Source: Zobellia barbeyronii
Lineage (GTDB): Bacteria > Bacteroidota > Bacteroidia > Flavobacteriales > Flavobacteriaceae
Assembly (NCBI RefSeq): GCF_018603515.1
Contig: NZ_JACATN010000001.1
Location: forward strand, 1-64,000
Direction of reading: 5' to 3'
DNA length: 64,000 nucleotides
The notes under the pieces were generated by a model. That model searched no databases, was not told the DNA's origin, and saw only the letters and a list, made by a program, of their open reading frames with translations. Shown here in pieces: positions 16,193-26,434 of the stretch. The stretch's first letter is position 1; every line of letters starts with the position of its first letter. Both the position numbers and the translations under genes were made by a program.

Positions 16193-17884
16193 ATGCAACT
16201 GTCGGAACAAGAAATTATTAGAAGAGAAAAATTGACCAAATTGCGCGAATTGGGCATCAACCCATACCCCGCTGCTTTATACCCTGTGGATGCAAATTCC
16301 AAGGGCATTAAATCCGATTATAAGGAAGGCAAGAAGGTGGTTATTTCAGGTAGATTGATGTCTAGAAGAATTCAGGGCAAGGCTTCTTTTGCCGAGTTGC
16401 AAGATAGTGAAGGTCGCATCCAAGTATACTTTAACCGTGACGAAATTTGTACCGGAGAAGACAAAGGTCTTTACAATGACGTTTATAAAAAATTATTAGA
16501 TATGGGTGATATCATTGGTATTGAGGGTGAGCTTTTCACTACTCAGGTGGGTGAAAAAACCGTGATGGTCAAAAACTTTTCGCTTTTAAGCAAATCGTTG
16601 CGCCCGCTACCTTTACCTAAAAAGGATTCTGAAGGCAAGGTTTTTGATGAATTCAATGACCCTGAAATGAGATACCGTCAGCGGTATGTAGATTTAGTGG
16701 TCAACCCTAAGGTTAAAGAGACCTTTATTAAACGTACTAAAATTACGAACAGTATTCGTGAGTTTTATAACGAAGCTGGATACTTAGAAGTAGAGACTCC
16801 AATCCTTCAGCCTATCCCAGGTGGTGCTGCTGCAAGACCTTTTTTAACGCATCACAATGCATTGAACATGCCTTTGTATTTGCGTATTGCAAACGAGCTT
16901 TATCTAAAAAGATTGATAGTTGGTGGATTTGATGGTGTTTATGAGTTTTCCAAGGATTTCCGCAATGAGGGAATGGACCGTACCCACAACCCCGAGTTTA
17001 CCGTAATGGAACTTTATGTTGCCTACAAGGATTACAATTGGATGATGGATACCACCGAGAAGCTATTGGAAAAAGTAGCTCTTGATGCTAACGGAACTTC
17101 TAAAGTTACAGTAGGCAAAAATGAGATTGAGTTTAAGGCGCCTTACGCTAGAGTGCCAATTTTAGAAGCTATAAAAATTCATACGGGTAAAGACGTTGCT
17201 GGTATGCCAGAAGACGAACTTAGAGAAACGGCAAAAGGTCTTGGTATTGAAGTTGATGCTACCATGGGTATTGGTAAGTTGATAGATGAAATCTTTGGTG
17301 AAAAATGTGAGCATCATTATATACAGCCTACATTCATTACAGACTATCCTAAAGAAATGAGCCCTTTAACAAAAGAGCACAGAGATAATCCTGCTCTTAC
17401 CGAACGTTTTGAACTTATGGTAAATGGTAAGGAATTGGCAAATGCGTATTCTGAGCTTAACGACCCTATTGAACAACGTGAACGTTTTGAAGAGCAATTA
17501 AAACTTTCTGAAAAAGGTGATGACGAAGCTATGTTCATTGACCAAGATTTCTTGCGCGCATTAGAATACGGTATGCCTCCAACATCAGGTATTGGTATCG
17601 GTATTGACCGTTTAGTAATGTTAATGACCAACAATTCATCTATACAAGAAGTATTGTTCTTCCCGCAAATGAGACCGGAGAAAAAAGCGATTGAACTTAC
17701 GGATGAGGAAAAATCAATTGTAGAATTATTGAAACCAACTGGTTCTATGGAACTTGCAGACCTTAAAACACAAGCTGGACTTAGTGGCAAAAAATGGGAT
17801 AAATCCATGAAAGCACTTAGTAAGCATGGATTGGTCTCGGTTAAAGTTGAAGGAGATAATAAAAATGTTATCCTGAAACCGTAA
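16193..17884 (+). CDS. lysS: Lysyl-tRNA synthetase, class II
   Basis: 563 residues, cytoplasmic; charges tRNA-Lys. The N-terminal OB-fold anticodon domain is at about 50-150 ([18 protein letters not shown]). The class II catalytic core follows, with motif 1 around [20 protein letters not shown], motif 2 [15 protein letters not shown] and motif 3 [12 protein letters not shown]. After the core is an extra tail of about 55 residues ([18 protein letters not shown] to the end) that looks like a small winged-helix domain and is absent from the E. coli enzyme. A perfect -7 box and a strong terminator bracket it as a single gene. Confidence 0.97.
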   Translation: MQLSEQEIIRREKLTKLRELGINPYPAALYPVDANSKGIKSDYKEGKKVVISGRLMSRRIQGKASFAELQDSEGRIQVYFNRDEICTGEDKGLYNDVYKKLLDMGDIIGIEGELFTTQVGEKTVMVKNFSLLSKSLRPLPLPKKDSEGKVFDEFNDPEMRYRQRYVDLVVNPKVKETFIKRTKITNSIREFYNEAGYLEVETPILQPIPGGAAARPFLTHHNALNMPLYLRIANELYLKRLIVGGFDGVYEFSKDFRNEGMDRTHNPEFTVMELYVAYKDYNWMMDTTEKLLEKVALDANGTSKVTVGKNEIEFKAPYARVPILEAIKIHTGKDVAGMPEDELRETAKGLGIEVDATMGIGKLIDEIFGEKCEHHYIQPTFITDYPKEMSPLTKEHRDNPALTERFELMVNGKELANAYSELNDPIEQRERFEEQLKLSEKGDDEAMFIDQDFLRALEYGMPPTSGIGIGIDRLVMLMTNNSSIQEVLFFPQMRPEKKAIELTDEEKSIVELLKPTGSMELADLKTQAGLSGKKWDKSMKALSKHGLVSVKVEGDNKNVILKP

Positions 17885-17905
17885 AACATTCCATACCTTT
17901 TATAT

Positions 17906-17942
17906 AAAAAGCCAATCCATTAAAAAATGGATTGGCTTTTTC
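17906..17942 (+). terminator. Rho-independent terminator of lysS
   Basis: GCCAATCCATT, AAAA loop, AATGGATTGGC, T-run. 22 bases past the lysS stop. Confidence 0.93.
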
Positions 17943-18277
17943 AATTTATATACCTCTTATCTTTCTGGTAATTCCTTTGTCTTTAAAAGACTAATTCCAC
18001 TTTCACAGTTTAACCTACCTACTGCCTTGTTTTGCAGTAAATTATCTTCTTTTCAATAAAATTATCTACCTTAATAAGCGTAGCTAATTATTAATACCAC
18101 AAATCTACTTTCAATAGCTAACTGATAACAGTTTGCTGCATGCCTTAGGGGTTTTCTTTCTCAATAGCCTATAACTAATTGTTACATTGGTTGCACACGT
18201 TGCGTAGATTTTTAAGTCCTTAATTTTCAAAGTTTTCTATATTGAAGACTAATTTGAGCTGAACAGTATACACCGTT
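17943..18277. other. Intergenic region before the cytochrome cluster
   Basis: 335 bases, AT-rich. No small gene, hairpin or clear promoter was recognised. A promoter for the 18278 gene must lie here, but none matches TAnnTTTG with good spacing. Confidence 0.4.
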
Positions 18278-21016
18278 ATGAAAAAAAATACGTCTCGTAA
18301 TTACTTCTGGTATCTTTTCATGGCAATAAGTGTAGTTGTACTGAGTGCTTGTCAATCTTCACCTCCGGTGGATTTTAGCACGCAGATTAAACCTATTCTC
18401 AACAACAAATGTATTACCTGCCATGGCGGTGTAAAAAAGAGTGGTGGTTTCAGTCTTTTGTTTGAAAGTGAAGCTTTTGCTAAAACAGAATCAGGTATAG
18501 CCGCTATCATTCCAGGTGATGCATCTGGCAGTGAAATGATAAAAAGACTGCACGAAGAAGACCCTGAACTTCGCATGCCTTATGAAAAACCCAAACTTAC
18601 GGATGAAGAGATAGACCTATTGACCCGTTGGATAGATGAAGGTGCTCATTGGGGCCAACATTGGGCGTATTCACTTCCTGAAAAAGTAGAGGTTCCTAAA
18701 ATAAATGTAGAGGCAAGTTTTGTTTCGGAAGATGCTTCGGGATTTGTAAAAAATGAAATTGACCACTTTATCCTTGCCCGGTTAGACGAGAAAAAATTAC
18801 AACCTAATCCTTCCGCCGAAAAAAATATAATCGCAAGAAGATTAGCATTAGACATTGTGGGATTACCTCCCAGCCAAGAATTACTTAACCGTTTTGAATC
18901 CGGTGAATTATCTTATGAAGGTTTGGTAGACACCTTATTAAATCAACAGACCTACGGAGAAAAATGGGCCACTTGGTGGTTAGACCTAGCTCGCTATGCA
19001 GATTCCAAAGGTTATGAAAAAGATTTGGCCCGAACTATCTGGCGATACCGTGATTGGGTAATTGATGCTTTTAACCGAGACCTTCCCTATGACCAATTTA
19101 CCATTGAACAATTAGCGGGTGACCTGTTACCTGAACCTTCTCCTGATCAACTCATAGCCACAGCTTTCCACAGAAATACAATGAACAATGACGAAGGCGG
19201 TACCGATGATGAGGAATATCGGGTGGCTACCGTCATAGATCGTTTGAACACCACTTTTGAAGTTTGGCAGAGTACCACTATTGGTTGTGTACAATGCCAT
19301 AGTCATCCTTATGACCCTTTTAAACATGAAGAATATTATAAGTTAATGGCATTTTTCAACAATTCACGAGATGAGGATACGCCTGGCGAATCTCCAGTAC
19401 TTAAATTTTATACGCCCGAACAACAGGAAAAGGTTTACAAAGTAATTAATTGGGCTAAAAAATACGGAGACGAACAATCCGCTGCAACCTACAAGAACTT
19501 TTTACAATTCACGGAACCCGTCTATAAATCACATTTTTTCAAGGAAATAAAAAATGGATCCTATGATGACCATGCATCGGTGGTTTTATGGGATAAGGGA
19601 AATTGCATTATAGAAAATGGGTATACCAATAATGCCAGTTATGTGTACCTCAACTATCGCTCTCACTATAATGGAACAAAAATTATTATCCGCGAAAAGG
19701 ATTCCAAAGGAACGGTTTTAGGTGAGTTTACCATCAATAAAGAAAAACAGAATACTACAGCTCGCTTTCCAATTAAAAAAATAGACCGTCAGAATGATAT
19801 TTATATAGAAGCCCATAATACGAATTCCAAAAAGCAAGCCAACCTTATGAATCTGTACTGGGTTTCATTCATTCCCGATTTACAAGGAAAAGACCAACCA
19901 GGATGGAATGTTATTAATTCCAATCTTATGGACGCTCTAAATTGGAATACCCCAACTGTACCCATTATGGTTGAGAATCCAGACCATATGAAACGCACAA
20001 CCCAAGTTTTTGATCGCGGTAGCTGGATGTCCAAGACCGATACTGTAGAAGCGGGTACTCCTGAAAGCCTAAATGCGTGGAATACAGATTGGCCAGCAAA
20101 CCGCTTAGGCTTGGCCGAATGGATTGTAGATAAGAAAAACCCTTTAACAGCACGTACGCTAGTAAATAGAGTATGGCACCAAATCTATGGAAGGGGCCTT
20201 GTGTCTACGGTAGAAGATATTGGCTCACAATCAGATGCGCCCTCGCACCCTGCAATGCTAGATTGGCTTTCATTACGGTTTATGAACGAGCACAACTGGA
20301 GCGTAAAAAAACTGATTAAAGAAATTGTGATGTCCGGTACATACCAACAAAGCTCAGAGAGCACTCCCGAAATGTATGAGATAGACCCAGAAAACGAACT
20401 TTACGCTCATGGACCAAGAATACGTTTGGGTGCAGAACAGATCAGGGACCAAGCTTTGGCTGTGTCTAACTTATTAAGTAGCAAAATGAACGGCCCAGGG
20501 GTAATGCCACCTCAACCGGATGGTGTTTGGCAAACGGTGTATAGTGATGCCCAATGGATTGAAAGTAAAGGCGAAGACCGCTACCGCAGGGGTATATATA
20601 CCTTTTTAAAGCGTACCAGCCCATACCCTTCCTTCCTGACATTTGATGCGGGAAGCCGGGAAGTCGCTACCATTAGAAGAACAGTGACCAATACGCCATT
20701 ACAAGCATTGGTTACTTTGAACGACCCTGTTTATCTGGAAACCGCATATCATTTGGCAAAAAACAATTACCAACCAGATGATATTGATAAGAGCATTTCT
20801 CAGAGCTACAAAAAAGCAACGTTTAAGGAAATAAGCCCCAATAGGCTGCAAGCCTTAAAAACTTTGTACGATACCTCACTGACAGAATTCAGCAAAAACA
20901 CGGAAGCTTCAAAACTGTTTCTTCAATTTGAAGAGAAGCCTACCGCAGAACTTAGTGCGCTCACCATTGTTGCGAATGCTATTATGAACTTAGATGAATT
21001 TTTAACGAAAGTATAA
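18278..21016 (+). CDS. Planctomycete-type cytochrome c lipoprotein (PSCyt1-DUF1549-DUF1553)
   Basis: 912 residues, lipoprotein signal with lipobox LSAC (Cys25). Residues about 35-110 are a PSCyt1 cytochrome domain with heme motif CITCH (Cys45, Cys48, His49). DUF1549 (about 155-365) includes the internal CVQCHSHPYDPF. A beta-rich insert follows, and DUF1553 (about 590-860) contains NRVWHQIYGRGLV and RRTVTNTPLQALVTLNDP. This three-part layout is common in Planctomycetes and occurs in polysaccharide loci of marine Bacteroidetes. It is believed to be part of an extracytoplasmic oxidation system acting with DUF1501 partners, though its chemistry is not established. The next gene starts 3 bases after its stop. 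Confidence 0.9.
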   Translation: MKKNTSRNYFWYLFMAISVVVLSACQSSPPVDFSTQIKPILNNKCITCHGGVKKSGGFSLLFESEAFAKTESGIAAIIPGDASGSEMIKRLHEEDPELRMPYEKPKLTDEEIDLLTRWIDEGAHWGQHWAYSLPEKVEVPKINVEASFVSEDASGFVKNEIDHFILARLDEKKLQPNPSAEKNIIARRLALDIVGLPPSQELLNRFESGELSYEGLVDTLLNQQTYGEKWATWWLDLARYADSKGYEKDLARTIWRYRDWVIDAFNRDLPYDQFTIEQLAGDLLPEPSPDQLIATAFHRNTMNNDEGGTDDEEYRVATVIDRLNTTFEVWQSTTIGCVQCHSHPYDPFKHEEYYKLMAFFNNSRDEDTPGESPVLKFYTPEQQEKVYKVINWAKKYGDEQSAATYKNFLQFTEPVYKSHFFKEIKNGSYDDHASVVLWDKGNCIIENGYTNNASYVYLNYRSHYNGTKIIIREKDSKGTVLGEFTINKEKQNTTARFPIKKIDRQNDIYIEAHNTNSKKQANLMNLYWVSFIPDLQGKDQPGWNVINSNLMDALNWNTPTVPIMVENPDHMKRTTQVFDRGSWMSKTDTVEAGTPESLNAWNTDWPANRLGLAEWIVDKKNPLTARTLVNRVWHQIYGRGLVSTVEDIGSQSDAPSHPAMLDWLSLRFMNEHNWSVKKLIKEIVMSGTYQQSSESTPEMYEIDPENELYAHGPRIRLGAEQIRDQALAVSNLLSSKMNGPGVMPPQPDGVWQTVYSDAQWIESKGEDRYRRGIYTFLKRTSPYPSFLTFDAGSREVATIRRTVTNTPLQALVTLNDPVYLETAYHLAKNNYQPDDIDKSISQSYKKATFKEISPNRLQALKTLYDTSLTEFSKNTEASKLFLQFEEKPTAELSALTIVANAIMNLDEFLTKV

Positions 21017-21019
21017 GCC

Positions 21020-22531
21020 GTGAAAGACCAAATCGAAAGACTCGTTCAAGAACACTTGGCTAGAGAAGCACAAGAAAAGACCAGAAGGCACTTCATAAAA
21101 AGTTGTGCTCAAGGGCTGGGCGGACTAGCTTTAAGTTCCATTTTCATGGGATGTGACCCGCTAACGAAGCAGAGCCAAAAATCAGCATCTACCTTTTCTG
21201 AGCGAGACCTTAACCCATTGGCGACTTTGGCACCTCATTACGGGCCAAAAGTTAAATCGGTTATTTACTTGCACATGGCGGGAGCACCTTCTCAACTTGA
21301 AATGTTCGACTACAAACCCAAACTTCATAAGTTAGATGGTCAAGATTGTCCTGAATCTTTATTAGCAGGCAAAAAATTCGCTTTTATAAAAGGGACCCCT
21401 AAGTTAATGGGCCCACAGGCTGAATTTAAACAAGAAGGAGAATCTGGTAATTGGGTTTCTGATTTTATGCCCCATTTTAAAAAGGTAGTAGATGACGTGG
21501 CTTTTCTAAAGGCAGTACATACCGATCAATTCAACCATGGTCCTGCTCAACTTTTCATGCATACGGGTAGCGCTCGTTTGGGACGTCCCAGTATTGGTGC
21601 ATGGGCCACATACGGCTTGGGTTCTGAAAATCAGAACTTACCCGGTTTTGTTGTATTAACCTCTGGCGGAAACACTCCGGATGCTGGAAAAAGTGTCTGG
21701 GGAAGTGGATTTTTACCCTCCGTATACCAAGGCGTGCAATGCCGCTCTAAAGGCGACCCCGTGCTTTATCTTGAAGACCCAGATGGAGTTTCTAGAGATT
21801 TAAAGAAAAGTACTATTGATGCTATCACCAAAATTAATAAAGAGGAATACGCCAAGTATGCCGACCCAGAAATATTGGCTCGGATTAACCAATACGAAAT
21901 GGCTTACCGTATGCAAATAGCGGTTCCCGAGGTAATGAATATCAATAACGAGCCAGAACATATTAAAGAAATGTACGGTGTTGAGCCTGGTAAAGAATCG
22001 TTTGCCAACAATTGTCTGCTTGCCAGAAAACTGGTAGAGGACGGTGTTCGCTTCGTTCAATTGTTTGATTGGGGTTGGGATAGTCATGGTGTGGTTCGTT
22101 CGGGATCTATAGATAAAGGTCTCAGAAACAAATGCACCCAAATAGATCGGCCCATAACTGCTTTAATAATGGATTTAAAACAACGTGGACTTTTAGATGA
22201 CACATTAATTGTATGGGGAGGTGAATTTGGCAGGACACCTATGCAAGAAAATAGAGGAAACAAAAAAATGCCATACAAAGGGCGCGATCATCATGGTGAC
22301 GCCTTTACTATGTGGATGGCCGGTGGAGGAATTAAAAAAGGGGCTTCACATGGCCAAACCGACGATATTGGTTTTTCTGGGGTGGAAGGCCGTGTTTCCG
22401 TTCACGATGTTCATGCTACCATTTTACACTTACTCGGTTTTGACCATGAAGAATACACTTATGAATTTCAGGGAAGACCATTTAGACTAACTGATGTAGA
22501 AGGTAATATCATCAAAGAAATTTTATCCTAA
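21020..22531 (+). CDS. Tat-exported DUF1501 protein (sulfatase-like fold)
   Basis: 503 residues starting at GTG, three bases after the previous stop, so translation is probably coupled. A twin-arginine signal is visible (Arg22-Arg23 in TRRHFIKS) with a hydrophobic stretch ending at Cys45, which could also be lipidated. The body matches DUF1501: HMAGAPSQLEMFDYKP near 88-103, FNHGPAQLFMHTGSARLGRPS, WGGEFGRTPMQ and GRDHHGDAFTMWMAGGG. These are always paired with PSCyt/DUF1553 partners. The fold is alkaline-phosphatase/sulfatase-like, suggesting metal binding. Substrate unknown. Confidence 0.92.
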   Translation: MKDQIERLVQEHLAREAQEKTRRHFIKSCAQGLGGLALSSIFMGCDPLTKQSQKSASTFSERDLNPLATLAPHYGPKVKSVIYLHMAGAPSQLEMFDYKPKLHKLDGQDCPESLLAGKKFAFIKGTPKLMGPQAEFKQEGESGNWVSDFMPHFKKVVDDVAFLKAVHTDQFNHGPAQLFMHTGSARLGRPSIGAWATYGLGSENQNLPGFVVLTSGGNTPDAGKSVWGSGFLPSVYQGVQCRSKGDPVLYLEDPDGVSRDLKKSTIDAITKINKEEYAKYADPEILARINQYEMAYRMQIAVPEVMNINNEPEHIKEMYGVEPGKESFANNCLLARKLVEDGVRFVQLFDWGWDSHGVVRSGSIDKGLRNKCTQIDRPITALIMDLKQRGLLDDTLIVWGGEFGRTPMQENRGNKKMPYKGRDHHGDAFTMWMAGGGIKKGASHGQTDDIGFSGVEGRVSVHDVHATILHLLGFDHEEYTYEFQGRPFRLTDVEGNIIKEILS

Positions 22532-22581
22532 GAACCATCTCAGAATTAATCGAACTATAAAGAATACCAAACAAACCATCC

Positions 22582-23454
22582 ATGAAAATACCCGTTACTT
22601 TAATAATACTCTTTTCTTCATTCTTAGGATTCTCTCAAGAAAAAAAATTACAATTCTTTCAAACCGATTGGGGCAGACAAATTTCTTATGATGCTTTTTG
22701 CGAAAAAACAAAAGCCGCGGGTTATGACGGCATAGAAATCTGGCTTCCCAGAGACCAAAAAAGCCAGAGCGAGTTAAAATTAGCTTTAAAAAAACACGAT
22801 TTAAAAGTTGGCTTCCTAAACGGAACCAATAGAACTGTATCTTTTGAAGAAAGTCTAAAACAATATATAGCGCATTTTAAGATTCTGGCATCCTGGAACC
22901 CAACGTACATCAATTGTCATACAGGCTATGATTTTTTCTCGTTTGAAGAGAACAAAACCTTTATAGACGCCGCCAATAAAATAGCCAAGGAAAACAACGT
23001 TCCTATCTATCACGAAACTCACCGCGGGCGCTTTAGTTTCAATCTTCCTGACACCAAAAAATATCTCGCTGCTATTCCCGAGTTAAAACTGACATTGGAT
23101 ATTAGTCACTGGATGGTAGTTCACGAATCGCTTCTTCAGAATCAAGATTCGCATTTAGAAGAAATCGTTAACCGTTCGCATCACATTCATGCGCGTATAG
23201 GTCATGCTGAAGGTCCACAAGTAAACGACCCCGAGGCTCCTGAATGGAAAGAAGCAGTAGAACGCCATATGAACATTTGGGAAAAAGTCATCCGTAAACA
23301 ATGGGAGACCAATGACATTTTTACGATTACTACCGAATTTGGCCCTGCAGACTATATGCCAACGTTACCCTATTCCCAACTGCCCGTAGCCGACCAATGG
23401 AAAGCGAACATCTATATGATGAAGCTATTAAAAGAACGTTTCAACATAGATTAA
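22582..23454 (+). CDS. Secreted TIM-barrel sugar isomerase/epimerase-like protein
   Basis: 290 residues with a signal peptide (cleavage near GFSQ). The rest is an AP-endonuclease-2-type TIM barrel: TKAAGYDGIEIWLPRD near residue 45, YINCHTGYDFF, YHETHRGRFSFN, LTLDISHWMV and TTEFGPADYMP. His and Glu residues in these strands would bind the catalytic metal. Enzymes of this fold interconvert sugars or sugar acids. Export to the periplasm and position in the cytochrome cluster suggest it acts on an oxidised sugar there (inference). A second relative lies at 60208. Confidence 0.85.
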   Translation: MKIPVTLIILFSSFLGFSQEKKLQFFQTDWGRQISYDAFCEKTKAAGYDGIEIWLPRDQKSQSELKLALKKHDLKVGFLNGTNRTVSFEESLKQYIAHFKILASWNPTYINCHTGYDFFSFEENKTFIDAANKIAKENNVPIYHETHRGRFSFNLPDTKKYLAAIPELKLTLDISHWMVVHESLLQNQDSHLEEIVNRSHHIHARIGHAEGPQVNDPEAPEWKEAVERHMNIWEKVIRKQWETNDIFTITTEFGPADYMPTLPYSQLPVADQWKANIYMMKLLKERFNID

Positions 23455-23463
23455 ACTTTTAGC

Positions 23464-24855
23464 ATGGACGTTCTGAAACAACTTCTTGGCAGGTTACACC
23501 CTCTCATTGTGCATTTGCCGATAGGCTTTATAATGATAGGTCTCCTTTTGCAATGGTACGATCGAAAGAGAAAAGAAAACAACTCTGTAATTTCTATCAT
23601 CTTCTTATGGGCGGGTATTACTGCAACTCTTGCCTGTATTACAGGTTATTTACAATATTTAGGTGAAGGATATGCTTTTGACACGGTAAAATGGCATTTG
23701 TGGTCGGGTATTGCGACAGCTCTTTTTTCTTTTTTGATGTATGCTAAGTTGAAAGCGATTCAAGCTTTTGATTTTCTATCGAAGCTCCCTGTAATCGGTT
23801 GGGGCATTTTCCTTTTTATATTGATTTCCTTTACCGGCCATCAAGGTGGAAACATCACTCATGGCGAAGAGTATTTAATTGAACCTTTACCCAATTCTAT
23901 AAAATCGGCTTTAGGCTTTGAGACTTTTGAAGAGAAAGAAATTAGCCTAAACGAAGCAAACTGGCAAGATGCCCTACTCTACGAAGATGTTATCAAACCT
24001 ATATTGAACAACAAATGCGTGAGTTGCCATAATCCAAAAAAAGCTAAGGGCGAACTTCTGCTAAACTCGGAGGAAGGTATTCTAAACGGAGGTGAAAATG
24101 GATCGGTAATTGAAACCTCAAAGTCTTCGGAAAGCGAACTATTTACAAGGCTCATACTTCCTATGGATAATGACGACCATATGCCTCCTGAAGGTAAAAC
24201 TCAGCCATCTAAAGAAGAAGTAGAATTGGTCCGTGCGTGGATTGATGCTGGCAGTTCCTTTGAAAAAACCATAGCCGAATCTGGTCTTGAAAAATCACTC
24301 TTTATTTCTTTCTTCCCTAAAAAAGAAGATTTTGACCACCCGAATATAGAAATAGTCGCCGCATCTGAAGAGCAAATCAAAGTTATAGAGGCTACTGGAA
24401 TTCATATTGATCAAATTAGTAAATCCTCTAATTTCCTAAGTGCTTCTTGCATCAACAAACCGACTTTCACTGATGCCGATTTTGAGGTGCTACTCCCTAT
24501 CAAAGAACAAATTTCTAGAATAGACCTGGGCCAAACTAAAATTACTGATGGAATTTTTTCAAAACTGGCTAAACTTCCAAACCTAACCATACTATTGTTA
24601 GACCATACAGCTATCACCGGAAAAAACTTGTCTCTTCTGACTTCACTAGAACATTTAAAATCCATCAACTTAACAAGCACCTCCCTAAAAACAGAACATT
24701 TAGAAGCTTTAAATAAGTTCAAAAAATTACGGCAACTTTATTTACATGGTACCGAAGCAACTCCGCAGAACGTAAAACTAAACAACCCAAAAATTAGTAT
24801 TGACTTTGGGAACTATCAACTTCCTCCAATTGCTTCAGACACCATTGTATATTAA
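23464..24855 (+). CDS. DUF2231-cytochrome-LRR membrane protein
   Basis: 463 residues. Four membrane helices of DUF2231 type occupy about 1-140 (LGRLHPLIVHLPIGFIMIGLL). A PSCyt1 cytochrome domain follows, with CVSCH at Cys185-Cys188-His189 and a downstream Met-containing loop (MDNDDHMPPEG). The end (about 330-440) is leucine-rich-repeat-like (LDHTAITGKNLSLLTSLEHL and further short repeats). It probably takes electrons from the soluble oxidation system into the membrane; that is inference from the layout. It follows the isomerase by 9 bases. Confidence 0.88.
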   Translation: MDVLKQLLGRLHPLIVHLPIGFIMIGLLLQWYDRKRKENNSVISIIFLWAGITATLACITGYLQYLGEGYAFDTVKWHLWSGIATALFSFLMYAKLKAIQAFDFLSKLPVIGWGIFLFILISFTGHQGGNITHGEEYLIEPLPNSIKSALGFETFEEKEISLNEANWQDALLYEDVIKPILNNKCVSCHNPKKAKGELLLNSEEGILNGGENGSVIETSKSSESELFTRLILPMDNDDHMPPEGKTQPSKEEVELVRAWIDAGSSFEKTIAESGLEKSLFISFFPKKEDFDHPNIEIVAASEEQIKVIEATGIHIDQISKSSNFLSASCINKPTFTDADFEVLLPIKEQISRIDLGQTKITDGIFSKLAKLPNLTILLLDHTAITGKNLSLLTSLEHLKSINLTSTSLKTEHLEALNKFKKLRQLYLHGTEATPQNVKLNNPKISIDFGNYQLPPIASDTIVY

Positions 24856-24905
24856 TTTTCAAAAACAAAAGAAAAAACATAGCTTAGGAGCACCAATTAA
24901 AAACT

Positions 24906-26336
24906 ATGGACTTCAGCAGAAAAGCAGGACTCTTTCTAGGACCTATTCTTTTTTTCGTTATTCGTTTTTTGCCTTTTGATTTAGTCTCCGAGAAAGGAGA
25001 TGCTGTAATTGCCGTTGCCGTTTGGATGGTCATTTGGTGGATAACCGAAGCTGTCTCAATTTCAGTAACTGCTCTATTACCCCTACTCCTTTTTCCATTT
25101 CTTAAAATAATGGATATTGGTGATGTGGGAGCAAATTATGGTAGCCCTATAATTTTCTTATTCTTTGGTGGTTTCGTATTGGCTTTGGCACTTGAGAAAG
25201 TGAATCTTCATAAGCGAATTGCACTCAATATTATAAAAATTACCGGTACAACGCCCAATAAGGTAGTACTAGGTTTTATGATTGCTACGGCATCCTTAAG
25301 TATGTGGATTAGTAACACTGCCACAACGGTGGTAATGTTACCTATTGCAATGTCTGTTATTAATCTTTTGGTGAATGATGCAGATGGTTTTACAAAAAGC
25401 GATAAGAATTTTGCCCTTTCCGTAATGTTGGGCATAGCTTTTTCTGCTAATGCCGGAGGCGTTGCCACAGTTATTGGCACACCCCCCAATTCTGTTATGA
25501 TTGGTCTTTTGGAAAACGAATATAATATTGAAATCTCTTTTCTAAAGTGGATGGTTATTGGAGTTCCTTTTTCGGCCTTGATGATTTGGATCAGTTATTT
25601 GGTTTTAGTCAAGTGGATGTATCCTAACCGTGACTTGGTATTCTCTGCCTCAAAAGATGTCATCAACAATGAGTTGAAGAAGTTGGGACCTATGAGCGGA
25701 AAAGAGAAAATGGTACTCTGTATTTTTGGTGTTACCGTTTTTCTATGGATTTTTAGAACCGTCATAAACGGCATATTCCCTGCACTGAAATTAAACGATA
25801 CCATGATCAGTATTATGGCAGCCATTGCAATGTTTGCGATACCTTATAATTTAAAGAAGGGTGATTTTATCATTGAATGGAAAGACACCCAAAAATTAGC
25901 TTGGGGTATTCTCATCCTTTTTGGAGGAGGCTTGGCATTAGCAAAGGGCATGTCCGTAAGTGGTATTGTAGATATGGTTTCAGCAGCAATCGGTAATAGC
26001 CATGTGAGTATTTTATTCACCGCTATTCTATTGATTACGCTAATGCTCTTTATGACAGAACTTATGAGTAACGTTGCTTTAATTGCCGTACTTGCCCCTG
26101 TTGTGGCCGGTATTGCAATAGGGCTGGATATTCCTGTACTCTATTTATTAATTCCGGTTACCATAGCAAGTAGCTGTGCCTTTATGCTTCCCATGGCTAC
26201 ACCTCCAAATGCAATTGTCTTTGCCAGTGGATATGTAAAAGTGAATGAAATGGCACGAGTTGGTATTATATTGAATCTAATAGCTGTAGCACTATTAGTT
26301 CTTATGTTTCAATTTGTAGTCCCGTTAGTATTTTAA
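24906..26336 (+). CDS. DASS/SLC13-family sodium-coupled anion symporter
   Basis: 476 residues with about 11-12 hydrophobic helices. The two substrate/sodium signatures of the divalent-anion symporter family are present: SNTATTVVMLPIA (near 138-150) and the mirrored ATPPNAIVFASG (near 436-447). The family imports dicarboxylates, citrate or sulfate with sodium. It is last of the cytochrome cluster (50 bases after the preceding gene) and could bring in the organic acid produced there. Which anion it moves cannot be read from the sequence. A terminator follows. Confidence 0.92.
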   Translation: MDFSRKAGLFLGPILFFVIRFLPFDLVSEKGDAVIAVAVWMVIWWITEAVSISVTALLPLLLFPFLKIMDIGDVGANYGSPIIFLFFGGFVLALALEKVNLHKRIALNIIKITGTTPNKVVLGFMIATASLSMWISNTATTVVMLPIAMSVINLLVNDADGFTKSDKNFALSVMLGIAFSANAGGVATVIGTPPNSVMIGLLENEYNIEISFLKWMVIGVPFSALMIWISYLVLVKWMYPNRDLVFSASKDVINNELKKLGPMSGKEKMVLCIFGVTVFLWIFRTVINGIFPALKLNDTMISIMAAIAMFAIPYNLKKGDFIIEWKDTQKLAWGILILFGGGLALAKGMSVSGIVDMVSAAIGNSHVSILFTAILLITLMLFMTELMSNVALIAVLAPVVAGIAIGLDIPVLYLLIPVTIASSCAFMLPMATPPNAIVFASGYVKVNEMARVGIILNLIAVALLVLMFQFVVPLVF

Positions 26337-26376
26337 ACGAAAACGCTACAGAAAGAAGAACATAGATTATACAAAG

Positions 26377-26406
26377 CACAAAACCCCTGTTATAACAGGG
26401 GTTTTA
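26377..26406. terminator. Bidirectional terminator
   Basis: AAAACCCCTGTTATAACAGGGGTTTT, a near-palindrome with A-run and T-run on either side. It lies between the converging symporter and the 26435 gene. Confidence 0.9.
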
Positions 26407-26434
26407 GCTAGCTAATTCAAATAATTTACAATGG

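Noticed and set aside
17943-18277. ECF-type site TGTTACA ... CGTAG before the cytochrome cluster
   Set aside because: Spacing of 16 and a poor second half; no second copy in the window.
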